64,000 nt of DNA, from assembly GCF_013386115.1 (NCBI RefSeq), contig NZ_JACAOR010000015.1:41651-105650 (forward strand), read 5' to 3'. The notes beneath the pieces are model-generated. The model searched no databases. It saw only the letters and a program-made list of their open reading frames with translations, and was not told where the DNA came from. Position numbers and translations under genes: made by a program. The DNA comes from Pseudomonas gingeri. Its GTDB lineage: Bacteria > Pseudomonadota > Gammaproteobacteria > Pseudomonadales > Pseudomonadaceae. Of this stretch, positions 35,037 to 44,072 are shown in pieces. Positions within the stretch are counted from its first letter, which is position 1. Every line of letters starts with the position of its first letter.

Positions 35037-37499
35037 ATGGCTTCTACTTTTGGCAATACCCGCTTCGCGGCCCCGTTCAGTGCCGCGCTGCTCAGCCTCG
35101 CCACTTCCCAGGCGCTGTTCGCCGCCGACGAAACCCTCGATACCGTGGTGGTCACCGGCGTGCGCGGCAGCCAGCAACGCACGGTCACCGACAGCCCGGC
35201 CCCGATCGATGTGATCAACAGCGAGCAGTTGCGCACCATCGGCCAGAACGGCCTGAAGGAAATGCTGGGCCGCCTGCTGCCGTCGTTCAACGTGCCCACC
35301 ATCAACGGCGGCGGCACCGCGTTCCTGGTCCGGGGCGTCAGCATGCGCGGCCTGGGCGGCGACCAGGTGCTGATCCTGGTCAACGGCAAGCGCCGTCACA
35401 ACTCGGCGCTGATCAACAACGGTGCGCGGGTCGGCAACGCCTCGGTACCGGTGGACCTCGATCTGATTCCTACCGCTTCCATCGAGCGCATCGAGGTGCT
35501 GCGCGATGGCGCGGCGGCGCAGTACGGCTCGGACGCGATTGCCGGGGTGATCAATATCATCCTCAAGCGCAACGCCGAGGGCCTGACCTCCGATACCAGC
35601 CTGGGCCAATACTATGACGGCGACGGCACCACCGGGCACGAAGCGGCCAACTGGGGTTCGAAGCTGGGAGAGAGCGGCGGCTTCTTCAACCTGTCCTTCG
35701 ACGGCAAGGTCCAGGAGCCCTACGAGCGGGCGGCCGCGGCCAGCGGCCAGTTGTATTTCAACCAGCCCGACGGCTCGCCCGATCCCCGCGAAAGCAACCG
35801 GCATGGCTGGGGCGGCGAATACGGCCTGGGTCGCGACCGCACCAGCAGCCTGGCCTACAACCTGGAACTGCCGCTGCAGGACGACCTCAAGCTGTATTCG
35901 TTTTCCACCCTCAGCTACCGCAACAGCAACAAGGACCTGGGCCATCGCAAGCCCACCGACATCACCAGCCTCGCCGGTGTGCCGGACGCGCCGTACCCCA
36001 ATGGCGGCCAGGCCCGGCGCGAAATCCACGAGGTGGACTTCCAGTTCGCCGGTGGCGCCAAGGGCCTGGTCGGCAACTGGGACTGGGACCTGAGCAGCAC
36101 CTATGGCAAGGATCGCGCGGTCCTCGACACGGCCAACAACCTGAATATTTCCAACGGTCCCTACGGCCAGCATGACTTCCACCTGGGCAACCTGATCTTC
36201 GACCAGTGGACCACCAACCTGGACTTCAGCCGTGCCCTGGATATCGGCTGGAGCAGCCCGCTGGAAACCTCGTTCGGCGTCGAGCACCGCTGGGAGAAAT
36301 ACGCCCTGGAAGCCGGCGAACCGAACTCCTACAACTTCGGTAGTTATGTGCCCAGCACCGGACCGTTTGCCGGCAGGGTGCCGGATCCGGGACTGTTCTC
36401 GGTCAACGGCACCACCCCGGAAGATGCCTATTCGTTGCAGCGCCACAGTGACGCGGCCTATGTCGACCTGGGCCTGAACGTCACGCCCAAGTGGTACGTG
36501 GGCGCGGCGGCGCGTTATGAGAAGTACAACCTGGGCGTGGGCGAGACCGCCAGCGGCAAGCTCACCACCCGCTATGAATTTCTTCCCGGCTATGCGGTGC
36601 GGGCGGCGGTCAGCAACGGTTTCCGCGCGCCATCCCTGGCCCAGAGCGTGTTCTCCACCACCAGTACCGTCACCCAGTTTTCCAGCGGTACGACCACCAA
36701 CGTGCGGACCAAGCAGATGCGCCCGGACTCCCCTGAAGGCCGCGCCCTGGGCGCCAAGGACCTGGAACCGGAGACCTCGCGCAACTACAGCATCGGCTTG
36801 ACCGCCGAGCCGGCGCAACGGCTGCGGCTGACGGCGGATTTCTACCTGATCGATATCGACAAGCGAATCCTCCAGACCGGCATCCTCAAGGGCCCGGCGG
36901 TGTCGCAGATCCTGGTCGACAACGGCCTGTCGCCGAACCTGGCCGGGCAGTACTACGCCAACGCCGCGGACACCCGGACCAAGGGCGTCGACCTGGTGGC
37001 GGACTACAGCCAGTCGTTCGGCGAATACGGTTCGGCGAAATGGAGCGTGGCCTACAACCGCAACAAGACCACCATCCGCAGCCTGGCCGACACCCCGGCG
37101 GCGCTGGCCAGTCTCGGCTCGCAGTACGTGCTGTTCGACCGCCAGCAGCAGCTTGACCTGACCAAGGCCACGCCCAAGGACAAATGGATCCTGTCCGGCA
37201 ACTACAAGGTCGGCGACTGGACCACCAACCTGCAGTTCACCCGTTTCGGCGAATACACCGAGGGCGCGAACAGTCCCGCCGACGATCGCACCTACAGTGC
37301 CAAGTGGATCACCGACCTGGACGTGGCCTATGACGTCACCCAGAACCTGACGGTGGCGGTGGGGGCGAACAACCTGTTCGACGTCTACCCGGACAAGATC
37401 GGCCTCAAGGCCTGGGCCGGCACCTACGAGTACGGCATGTTCTCGCCGTACGGACTGGGTGGCGGGTACTACTACAGCCGCATCAGCCTGGCGTTTTGA
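35037..37499 (+). CDS. TonB-dependent outer-membrane receptor
   Basis: An 820-residue receptor without an STN domain, so a transporter only. Signal peptide ends at ALFA-ADE; TonB-box-like ETLDTVVVTG is followed by the plug (INSEQLRTIGQNGLKEMLGRL in parts, FLVRGVSMRGLGGDQVLILVNGKRRH, IERIEVLRDGAAAQYGSDAIAGVINI). The barrel ends YYYSRISLAF with a terminal Phe. The ligand may be an organosulfur, peptide or metal complex. GGAAGGA lies before the ATG at 35037. It lies between the exported RidA gene and a second binding-protein gene. Confidence 0.87.
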   Translation: MASTFGNTRFAAPFSAALLSLATSQALFAADETLDTVVVTGVRGSQQRTVTDSPAPIDVINSEQLRTIGQNGLKEMLGRLLPSFNVPTINGGGTAFLVRGVSMRGLGGDQVLILVNGKRRHNSALINNGARVGNASVPVDLDLIPTASIERIEVLRDGAAAQYGSDAIAGVINIILKRNAEGLTSDTSLGQYYDGDGTTGHEAANWGSKLGESGGFFNLSFDGKVQEPYERAAAASGQLYFNQPDGSPDPRESNRHGWGGEYGLGRDRTSSLAYNLELPLQDDLKLYSFSTLSYRNSNKDLGHRKPTDITSLAGVPDAPYPNGGQARREIHEVDFQFAGGAKGLVGNWDWDLSSTYGKDRAVLDTANNLNISNGPYGQHDFHLGNLIFDQWTTNLDFSRALDIGWSSPLETSFGVEHRWEKYALEAGEPNSYNFGSYVPSTGPFAGRVPDPGLFSVNGTTPEDAYSLQRHSDAAYVDLGLNVTPKWYVGAAARYEKYNLGVGETASGKLTTRYEFLPGYAVRAAVSNGFRAPSLAQSVFSTTSTVTQFSSGTTTNVRTKQMRPDSPEGRALGAKDLEPETSRNYSIGLTAEPAQRLRLTADFYLIDIDKRILQTGILKGPAVSQILVDNGLSPNLAGQYYANAADTRTKGVDLVADYSQSFGEYGSAKWSVAYNRNKTTIRSLADTPAALASLGSQYVLFDRQQQLDLTKATPKDKWILSGNYKVGDWTTNLQFTRFGEYTEGANSPADDRTYSAKWITDLDVAYDVTQNLTVAVGANNLFDVYPDKIGLKAWAGTYEYGMFSPYGLGGGYYYSRISLAF

Positions 37500-37502
37500 G
37501 TG

Positions 37503-38561
37503 ATGAGCCCGCGCATCGATGCCACCCCCGTCCCTGTGGTAGCCGGCTTGCCGGCGATGAGGCCGGTGAGTCTTGTATCGTCTGGGCGGTCGCCATCGCC
37601 GGCAAGCCGGCTCCTGCACAGGTGTGGTGTTTTGCTTGCGTTGCTACTGTGCCTGAGCGTCGAGGCCGCCGAGCCGTTGCGGGTCTCCAGCCAGAAGCAG
37701 TCGCTGAAGATCCTCCTGCAGGCCGCCGGTGAACTGGACAACCTGCCGTATCCGATCGAGTTCGCCTCGTTCGCCGCCGCCGCGCCCACCGCCGAAGCCC
37801 TCGCGGCCGGCGCGGTGGATATCGGCAGCCTGGGCGAAGCGCCCTTCGTGTTTGCCGCGGCCGCCGGTGCGCCGCTGAAAACCGTCGGGGTGATCAAGGT
37901 CAATGTCACGCCGACCGCCGTGGCCATCGTGGTCAAGGACGACTCGCCGCTCAAGGAAGCCGCCGATCTCAAGGGCCGGCGCATCACGACCACGCGCGGC
38001 TCCATCGGTCATTTCCTGGCGCTGGCGGCGCTGCGCTCGGTGGGGCTGCACGGGGGCGACGCGCAGTTCGTCTTCCTCGCCCCGGGCGAGTCGCGAACCC
38101 TGCTCGCCAACGGCGAGGCCGATGCCTGGTCGACCTGGGACCCCTACACCAGCATGGTCCAGCTGGAGGGCGGTACACGGGTGCTGGTCAGCGGTGCCGG
38201 GTTGTTCGCCGGGCATATGTTGCTGGTGGCCAACGACGCGGCGATCCGCGACAAGCCGGCGCAGATCGGCGACTTCCTGCAGCGCCTGGCCCGTGCCTAT
38301 GACTGGGCCAATGCCCACCAGCCAGCCTTTTCCGCGATCCAGGCCGGCTACAGCGGCCTGCCGCTGGCCATCCACGAACGTTCCAATCGCTTTGCCCAGG
38401 CCCATCGTATCGATGTCGGGCCGACGGTGATCGACGACGTGCAACACACCGCCGATCTGTATCGGGAGGAGGGCGTCATCCAGGCCGCATTCAAGGCCGA
38501 CGAGCATTTCGATCAACGCTTCAACACTGCTGTGCACAGTCCATCACTTTCAGGGAATTGA
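37503..38561 (+). CDS. ABC substrate-binding protein, nitrate/sulfonate class, 5' end overlapped by a REP doublet
   Basis: The mature part (from about residue 56, AAEPLRVSSQKQSLK) is a type 2 binding protein (AALAAGAVDIGSLGEAPFVFAAAAG, DLKGRRITTTRGSIGHFLALAALR, ANGEADAWSTWDPY). The hydrophobic leader GVLLALLLCLSVEA is preceded by about 40 residues that are a translated REP doublet. The only ATG upstream of the leader and outside the REP is 37503, directly after the receptor stop, with no clear ribosome site; a TTG at 37632 is the alternative. The true start is therefore uncertain. It should feed an ABC importer, possibly SsuBC-like genes at 25863-27460. Confidence 0.78.
   Translation: MSPRIDATPVPVVAGLPAMRPVSLVSSGRSPSPASRLLHRCGVLLALLLCLSVEAAEPLRVSSQKQSLKILLQAAGELDNLPYPIEFASFAAAAPTAEALAAGAVDIGSLGEAPFVFAAAAGAPLKTVGVIKVNVTPTAVAIVVKDDSPLKEAADLKGRRITTTRGSIGHFLALAALRSVGLHGGDAQFVFLAPGESRTLLANGEADAWSTWDPYTSMVQLEGGTRVLVSGAGLFAGHMLLVANDAAIRDKPAQIGDFLQRLARAYDWANAHQPAFSAIQAGYSGLPLAIHERSNRFAQAHRIDVGPTVIDDVQHTADLYREEGVIQAAFKADEHFDQRFNTAVHSPSLSGN
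37535..37620. repeat. REP doublet inside the 5' end of the binding-protein gene
   Basis: TGTGGTAGCCGGCTTGCCGG and its inverted partner (CCGGCAAGCCGGCTCCTGCA) flank about 40 bp. The doublet lies between the receptor stop codon and the signal-peptide core of the binding protein and is open in that gene's frame. Confidence 0.9.
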
Positions 38562-38571
38562 AGGAGTTTTC

Positions 38572-39348
38572 ATGTTTACCGTGACCACTGCCGATCAGCT
38601 TGAAGCACGACATATCCTCGATGTCGTGGAGAAACGTTCCTACGGGGTCCAGCTCAAGGGTTTCTGCCCGCCGGACACCTTGCAACTGGCCCGCGACAAG
38701 CTTTACCAGCACGACCTGCGGAGCGCCTTCAGCGAGCAGCGCGAATTCGTCCGAGTGGGCAAGGCCTACATCGAGATCCAGGACGAGCAGAGCCGCGCCG
38801 AGTACCACGCGCTGGCGTTGCCGAACATCCGCCGGATCCGCAACCTGTTCCGGCCGCTGGCCTCGCCCATCGACGAACTGCGCCTGCTGCTGGACGAGGT
38901 CTGGCCGAGCGGTGCGCATCTGTTGCAGGTGCAGGGGCAGAAATGCTTTGTCGGCATCGCCCGTTTCCAGGGCAGTGGCGTCGACCTCACGCCCCACACC
39001 GACGACCTGGAACGCAACACCCCGCCCGGTCATGGCCGGCAGTTGCTGAGCCAGCTCTCGACCAACATCTACCTGCAGATCCCCGACGACGGCGGCGAGC
39101 TGGAGATCTGGGGCATCGAGCCCGACGAAGACGAGTACCGGCGCCTGCGCGGCGAACGGGCCTACGGCATCGAGCGCCACCTGCTGCCGCCACCGGACTT
39201 CGTGATCAAGCCCGAGCCCGGCGACCTGATCCTGCTCAACCCGCGGCTGATCCACGCGGTGCGCCCTTCGCCCACCAGCACCCGCGTCACCCTCGGCGTT
39301 TTTATCGGTTACTACGGCGAACACCAGCCTTTGGCCTACTGGAGCTAA
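38572..39348 (+). CDS. Fe(II)/2-oxoglutarate-dependent oxygenase
   Basis: A 258-residue enzyme with the facial triad H142-x-D144 (LTPHTDDLE) and H228 (NPRLIHAV), and R238 (PTSTRVTLG) for 2-oxoglutarate. PGDLILLNP before the distal His is also typical. It should hydroxylate or desaturate a small molecule. AAGGAG lies upstream of the ATG, and the cyclodipeptide synthase gene begins 4 bp after its stop, so tailoring of the cyclodipeptide is the obvious hypothesis. Confidence 0.83.
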   Translation: MFTVTTADQLEARHILDVVEKRSYGVQLKGFCPPDTLQLARDKLYQHDLRSAFSEQREFVRVGKAYIEIQDEQSRAEYHALALPNIRRIRNLFRPLASPIDELRLLLDEVWPSGAHLLQVQGQKCFVGIARFQGSGVDLTPHTDDLERNTPPGHGRQLLSQLSTNIYLQIPDDGGELEIWGIEPDEDEYRRLRGERAYGIERHLLPPPDFVIKPEPGDLILLNPRLIHAVRPSPTSTRVTLGVFIGYYGEHQPLAYWS

Positions 39349-39352
39349 TCCC

Positions 39353-40102
39353 ATGAGTACTGTGCAAGAGATCAACCTCAAGGCGTATTTCAACAAGGGT
39401 GGTGAAGACCACGAGTTCGATGGCAAGCGTGTGGTACTGGCGGTCAGCGTCGGCCAGGAGTATCACGAGGACCAGAAGCTGCGCTCGACCATCCACCTGA
39501 TCAACCAGTCGGGCTTCAGCCACGTGAAGGTGGTGGTGGCCGACACCCTGCAACGCCACAACAAGCACGGCAAGTCGCCGGGAGAAGCGCTGTCGGCGTC
39601 GATCCGCGATGGTGATGCCTGGCTGGCGCGCAACCAGGGCATCCTCGACGGCTTGCGGGTGCCGTACCACGTGACGCGCTGGAACCAGGAACTGGCCAGC
39701 GACCGCTATGCCGAGCTGCGCCAGCAATTGAACGAGGTCTACCAGAGCCGCGAGGAACTGCGCCTGGCCATCGAGGAAACCATCGCGGTGTTCACCGACC
39801 GCCTGCGATTGCGTGACGAACACGCCGATATCGAAAAGGCCGCGGCCCAGTGCCGGGAATACATCCTGGAAGAGATTCCGATCATCCTGCCGCTGTGGGC
39901 GGACGAGGGTTATCACTATGTGCTGTATCCGCAGCAGATGACGGCGGCGATGGCCACCAGTCGCGACCTGCTGATCGCCCCCCACAGCCCGGACCGGGTG
40001 CGCTGGTTGCCGCTCAAGTTCAAGAAGCGCGGGATCCCGATCCCGTTCACCTTGCCGGGCATCGTGCATCCGAACTGGTCCAGTGGGGCGATTGCCATCT
40101 GA
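39353..40102 (+). CDS. tRNA-dependent cyclodipeptide synthase, XYP subfamily
   Basis: A 249-residue protein that should use two aminoacyl-tRNAs to make a 2,5-diketopiperazine. The fold and active site match AlbC-type enzymes: nucleophile S32 in VVLAVSVGQEY, Y170 and E174 in CREYILEEIPII (AlbC Y178/E182 in YVLAEAPLF), and Y192-P193 in YVLYPQQM. Position +3 from the Ser is Gln and not Asn, and Tyr is followed by Pro, which marks the XYP subfamily and not NYH. Length is typical. It is preceded by GGAG, follows the 2OG oxygenase by 4 bp and precedes an MFS exporter. The amino acids used cannot be read from sequence. Confidence 0.87.
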   Translation: MSTVQEINLKAYFNKGGEDHEFDGKRVVLAVSVGQEYHEDQKLRSTIHLINQSGFSHVKVVVADTLQRHNKHGKSPGEALSASIRDGDAWLARNQGILDGLRVPYHVTRWNQELASDRYAELRQQLNEVYQSREELRLAIEETIAVFTDRLRLRDEHADIEKAAAQCREYILEEIPIILPLWADEGYHYVLYPQQMTAAMATSRDLLIAPHSPDRVRWLPLKFKKRGIPIPFTLPGIVHPNWSSGAIAI

Positions 40103-40124
40103 GGTTTTGTGCTGCCTGTCGCAT

Positions 40125-40190
40125 CGCTTTCGCGGGCAAGCCCGCTCCCACACACGACCGCCAATTTGTGGGGGCGGGCTTGCCCGCGAA
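40125..40190. repeat. REP doublet downstream of the cyclodipeptide synthase
   Basis: An inverted core (TCGCGGGCAAGCCCGCTCCC) and a direct core (TGTGGGGGCGGGCTTGCCCG) are separated by about 15 bp. Such pairs often act as messenger 3' ends, so the exporter gene after it may be less strongly transcribed. Confidence 0.9.
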
Positions 40191-40219
40191 GAGGCGAGTG
40201 CGGCCACCCCGATATGGGT

Positions 40220-40300
40220 GATCGTGCCCACGCTCCGCGGCACAAAAACGGACGCGGAGCGTCCAGCGAGGCGTACCCACGCTGGAGCGTGGGAACGATC
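40220..40300. repeat. Palindromic intergenic element (copy 2)
   Basis: An 81-bp relative of the element at 22331-22439: ends GATCGTGCCCACGCTCC and GGAGCGTGGGAACGATC, with the internal hairpin GGACGCGGAGCGTCC kept and the other internal hairpin missing. Confidence 0.85.
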
Positions 40301-40339
40301 CTTACGAGTGATTTTCAATTGAAAAAAAGGAGTTTCCCC

Positions 40340-41761
40340 ATGGGCGTTTTTGCGCAACAGCAACGCAAATGGTGGGCATTGCTCGGCGTGAGCATTGCCA
40401 GTTTTCTCGGCTGTGTCGATTTCACCATCGTCAACACCGCGCTGCCGGCCTTGCAGGCCGACCTCGGGGCGTCGGTCGACAGCCTGCAATGGGTGATCAA
40501 CGGTTTTATCCTGGCATTGTCGAGCTTCATGGTGCTGGTCGGTCGCCTGGCCGACCTGCACGGGCGCAAGCGCGTGCTGTTTATCGGCCTGAGCGTGTTC
40601 GGCCTGGCCTCCCTCGGCGCCGGGCTAGCGGTCGGTATCGATGGCCTGATCGCCGCGCGCATCGCCCAGGGGCTGGCCTGTGCGGTGCTCTACACCGCCT
40701 CGGGGGCGATTGTCGCCAATACCTTCGACAGTGCCGAACAGGGCAAGGCCTTTGGCGTGCTGTTCGGCGTCAACGGCGTCGGGCTGGCGGTGGGGCCGGT
40801 GCTGGGCGGGCTGATCACCAGCGCCTTCGGCTGGCAATGGATCTTCCTGATCAACGTACCGTTTGTCCTGCTGAGCCTGGGGATCTGCGCGTTCAGCGTG
40901 AATGAATCGCGCTCGCCGCAGGCGGGTACCCGGCTCGACTGGCTGGGGGCGGCGCTGCTGCTGGTCGGCTTGCCGAGCCTGGTACTGGTGATTGTCCAGG
41001 GGGCCGCCTGGGGCTGGAGCTCGCCGTTGAGCCTGGGCCTGATCGGGCTGGCGGTTGTGGCGCTGACGGCCTTTGTCCGGGTGGAGAAACGTGTCGCGGC
41101 ACCGATCATCGATCTGCAGCTGTTCGCCAATCGGCGCTTTGTCGCCGGCGTGGTCGCCAGTTTCACCCTGGCGGTGTTCTATTGCGTGGCGTTCTTCGTG
41201 ATGCCGCTGTACCTGGCGCTGGTACGCGGTGAAAGCGTGCAGGCCAGCGGCCTGCTGTTGCTGCCGACCACCCTCGGGGTGGCGTTGCTGTCGCCGCTGG
41301 TGGGGCGGCTGGTGGACCGCAAGGGCCCGGCCCTGTTGATCAAGTCCGGCCTGTTGTTGTTCCTGCTGTCGGCGCTGTTGCAGGCCGGTTTCGATCGCCA
41401 GACTTCGCTGCCCTACCTGCTGGCGGCCTTCGTCATCATGGGGCTGGGCTGGGCTAGTATCCTCGGTCCGTCCACGGTGCTGGGCATCTCCTCGGTACCG
41501 CAAGGCGTGTCGTCGGTGGCGATGGGATCGCTGATGACCCTGCACAATGTCGGCGGCGGCCTCGGCCTGGCGGTCGGCGTGGGCATCTACCACGGCTTTT
41601 CCGGGCAACCGCTGGACGACGTGCAAGGTGCCTTTATCCACGGTTACCGCGCGGTGATGCTGTTCCTCGCCCTGGTGGTGCTGGCCGGCTGGGCGCTGGT
41701 CAGCGGCCTGTTGCGGGTGCCGGCGGCGCAGCCGGCGGTGGAGGGCTCCGGTCGTGGCTAG
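40340..41761 (+). CDS. MFS drug/metabolite exporter, DHA2 (14-helix) family
   Basis: A 473-residue inner-membrane transporter with about 14 hydrophobic helices. Motifs include FLGCVDFTIVNTALPALQ (DHA2 motif D1), WVINGFILALSSFMVLVGRLADLHGRKRV in pieces (motif A) and GPVLGGLITSAFGWQWIFLINVP (motif C region). The ATG at 40340 has AAGGAG 7 bases upstream. It should export a small molecule with proton antiport; the cyclodipeptide product is the likely cargo. Its stop overlaps the next gene's GTG. Confidence 0.85.
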   Translation: MGVFAQQQRKWWALLGVSIASFLGCVDFTIVNTALPALQADLGASVDSLQWVINGFILALSSFMVLVGRLADLHGRKRVLFIGLSVFGLASLGAGLAVGIDGLIAARIAQGLACAVLYTASGAIVANTFDSAEQGKAFGVLFGVNGVGLAVGPVLGGLITSAFGWQWIFLINVPFVLLSLGICAFSVNESRSPQAGTRLDWLGAALLLVGLPSLVLVIVQGAAWGWSSPLSLGLIGLAVVALTAFVRVEKRVAAPIIDLQLFANRRFVAGVVASFTLAVFYCVAFFVMPLYLALVRGESVQASGLLLLPTTLGVALLSPLVGRLVDRKGPALLIKSGLLLFLLSALLQAGFDRQTSLPYLLAAFVIMGLGWASILGPSTVLGISSVPQGVSSVAMGSLMTLHNVGGGLGLAVGVGIYHGFSGQPLDDVQGAFIHGYRAVMLFLALVVLAGWALVSGLLRVPAAQPAVEGSGRG

Positions 41762-43106
41762 GCGAGCCGGGCAGATTCGCCTCGGCGCCTTTCTGTCGGG
41801 CTCCGGTGCCCATGGCGCCAGCTGGCGGCATCCGCAGGCGGACGCCGACGCCTCGCTGGATGTGCGGCGCTACGTTGCTTATGCCCAGACCCTGGAGCGC
41901 GGCTGCTTCGATGCCCTGTTCCTCAATGACAACGTTGCCGTGGGCAGCCTCGATCCGCAGGTGCTGGCGCGCAGCTCCCACAGCCTGCGCTGGGACCCGC
42001 TGACGCTGCTGCCGGCATTGGCGATGACGACCCGGCATATCGGCCTGGTCGCCACCGCCAACACCAGCTACAACGCACCGTACAACGTCGCCCGGACCTT
42101 CGCCTCGCTGGATCATCTGTCCGGCGGGCGCGCCGGTTGGAACCTGGTGACGGCGCTGATCGGTGGCGAGAACTTCAATCGTGACGAACACCTGGCCCAT
42201 GCCGACCGCTACCAGCGGGCAGAGGAATTTTTCGATGTGGTCAGCGGGCTCTGGGACAGCTGGGCGGACGATGCCTTCGTCCGGGACAAGGCTTCGGGGA
42301 CCTGGCTCGATGTGACCCGGATGCATGTGCTGGAGCACCAGGGCCGGCACTTCCAGGTCCGTGGTCCGCTGAATGCGCCACGGCCGCTGCAAGGCTGGCC
42401 GGTGATCGCCCAGGCCGGCTCTTCCGAAGCCGGTCGGGAACTGGCGGCGCGTACCGCGGAGTTAGTGTTTACCGCGCAGAAGACCCTGCGGGAAGCGCAG
42501 GGATTCCATGCCGACCTGAAAGGCCGCCTGGCGCGGTATGGGCGGACCGCCGAGGCGTTGAAGATCTTCCCGGGGATCTCGCCGACCGTGGGGCGGACCT
42601 TGAGCGAGGCCGAGGAAAAACACGACTACCTGCAAAGCCTGGTCGATCCCCAGGCGCAGCTCAAGGGCCTGTCCTACCTGCTGGACCTGGGGCTCGACCT
42701 GTCGTCATTGCCTCTGCAGGCACGGGTGCCGTTGCCGGACGAAGTGCCGTCGACCGAGCGGCATAAAAGTCGCCAGCAACTGGTGATCGAGCTGATTCGA
42801 CGCGAGCGGCCGACCGTGGCGCAATTGCTGCGCAGCCTGTCGGCCAGCGGACACAAGGTACTGGTGGGCACGCCCGCGCAGATCGTCGACGAACTGGCCA
42901 CCTGGTACGAGGAGGATGCGGCGGATGGCTTCAATGTGCTGTTTACCCATCTGCCGGGGGCCATCGACGATTTTGTCGGGCTGGTGGTGCCGGAGTTGCA
43001 GCGCCGGGGATTGTTCCGGCGGCAATACGAAGGCCGCAGCCTGAGGGAAAACCTCGGACTGCGGCGGGTCGAGAATCGCCATTTTGCCGCGTCCCGGCGG
43101 ACCTGA
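41754..43106 (+). CDS. LLM-class flavin monooxygenase (NtaA/SnaA/DszA type)
   Basis: A 450-residue luciferase-like protein that should use FMNH2 and O2. Family motifs: IRLGAFLSGSGAHGASWRHP, FLNDNVAVG, TSYNAPYNVARTFASLDHLSGGRAGWNLVT in parts, FNRDEHLAHADRYQRAEEF, and PVIAQAGSSEAGRELAA. Members oxidise nitrilotriacetate, sulfones or alkanesulfonates; in this locus an organosulfur substrate is most likely. Start is a GTG overlapping the exporter stop by 8 bp. It is the last plus-strand gene of the 25.8-43.1 kb run. Confidence 0.85.
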   Translation: MARRAGQIRLGAFLSGSGAHGASWRHPQADADASLDVRRYVAYAQTLERGCFDALFLNDNVAVGSLDPQVLARSSHSLRWDPLTLLPALAMTTRHIGLVATANTSYNAPYNVARTFASLDHLSGGRAGWNLVTALIGGENFNRDEHLAHADRYQRAEEFFDVVSGLWDSWADDAFVRDKASGTWLDVTRMHVLEHQGRHFQVRGPLNAPRPLQGWPVIAQAGSSEAGRELAARTAELVFTAQKTLREAQGFHADLKGRLARYGRTAEALKIFPGISPTVGRTLSEAEEKHDYLQSLVDPQAQLKGLSYLLDLGLDLSSLPLQARVPLPDEVPSTERHKSRQQLVIELIRRERPTVAQLLRSLSASGHKVLVGTPAQIVDELATWYEEDAADGFNVLFTHLPGAIDDFVGLVVPELQRRGLFRRQYEGRSLRENLGLRRVENRHFAASRRT

Positions 43107-43136
43107 GCGGGCAGCCCCGCCGGCACGGCTGTCGGC

Positions 43137-44030
43137 TCAGTCTTCGCGCAGGCTGTCGAGCATCCCTTGCAATGATTTCCGGCCGGCCTCGTTCAGTGGC
43201 GACACCGGCCGGCGTGGCTCGCCCGCTTCCAGGCCGGTCAGGCGCAGTCCGGCCTTGACCGTGGCGGGCAAGCCGCCCTTGAGGATGAACTCCAGCAGCG
43301 GCAGTTGCCGGTAGAACAGGGCCCGGGCCCGTTGCAGGTCGTTGTCCTGCACCGCCTGGTACAGCGCGCCGTTGAGCTGCGGGATCAGGTTCGCCGCCGC
43401 CGTGCACCAGCCCACCGCGCCGGCGCAGAAGGCTTCCAGTGCCAGCGGATTGCAACCGTTGTAGAACGGCACCTGGCCTTCGCCGAGCAGGTGCAGCTTG
43501 TGCATGCGCTGGATATCGCCGGTGCTCTCCTTGACCATGGTCACGTTCTCCACGGCGCGGACGATCCTCAGGATCAGTTCCACCGACATGTCGGTGCCGC
43601 TGGTGGCCGGGTTGTTGTAGAGCATGATCGGCACGCCGATGCTGGCGCCGATGGCCTGGTAGTGGGCGAGGATGTCCCCTTCGCCGAGCTTCCAGTAGGC
43701 CGTCGGCAGCACCATCACCGCATCGGCGCCCCTGGCCTCGGCGAAGCGGGCGCGGCGCACGGCCTTGGTGGTGGTCAGGTCGGACACGCTGACCACGGTG
43801 GGTACGCGCCGGGCGATATGGGCCAGGCTGAATTCGGCCACGGTGTCCCATTCGGCATCGCTCAGGTAGGCGCCTTCACCGGCGCTACCGAGGGGCGCGA
43901 TGGCGTGTACGCCGCCTTCGATCAGGCGGTCGATGCCACGTCCCAGTGCGTCGAGGTCGAGGTGTTCGCCGTCGGCGCTGAAGGGCGTGACGGGGTAGCC
44001 GATGATGCCGTGGATAGCAGGGGTAGTCAT
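43137..44030 (-). CDS. Dihydrodipicolinate synthase family aldolase/lyase
   Basis: A 297-residue TIM-barrel class I aldolase. The Schiff-base Lys is in VTMVKESTGD, the Tyr in IMLYNNPATSG and the substrate loop in APLGSAGEGAYLSDAEW. The usual biosynthetic GTTGE is replaced by GSAGE, so it is a catabolic relative (oxo-acid aldolase or dehydratase) and not lysine-pathway DapA. It follows the class II aldolase gene by 42 bp in one operon under the XRE-cupin operator. Confidence 0.83.
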   Translation of the reverse strand: MTTPAIHGIIGYPVTPFSADGEHLDLDALGRGIDRLIEGGVHAIAPLGSAGEGAYLSDAEWDTVAEFSLAHIARRVPTVVSVSDLTTTKAVRRARFAEARGADAVMVLPTAYWKLGEGDILAHYQAIGASIGVPIMLYNNPATSGTDMSVELILRIVRAVENVTMVKESTGDIQRMHKLHLLGEGQVPFYNGCNPLALEAFCAGAVGWCTAAANLIPQLNGALYQAVQDNDLQRARALFYRQLPLLEFILKGGLPATVKAGLRLTGLEAGEPRRPVSPLNEAGRKSLQGMLDSLRED

Positions 44031-44072
44031 GTGGGTCTCCGGGATTGAGAGCAGGTTATCGGGCAGGGACGC

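Noticed and set aside
43137..44030. Lysine-pathway dihydrodipicolinate synthase (dapA)
   Set aside because: The substrate loop lacks the biosynthetic GTTGE motif and the gene is in a regulated catabolic operon with a class II aldolase.
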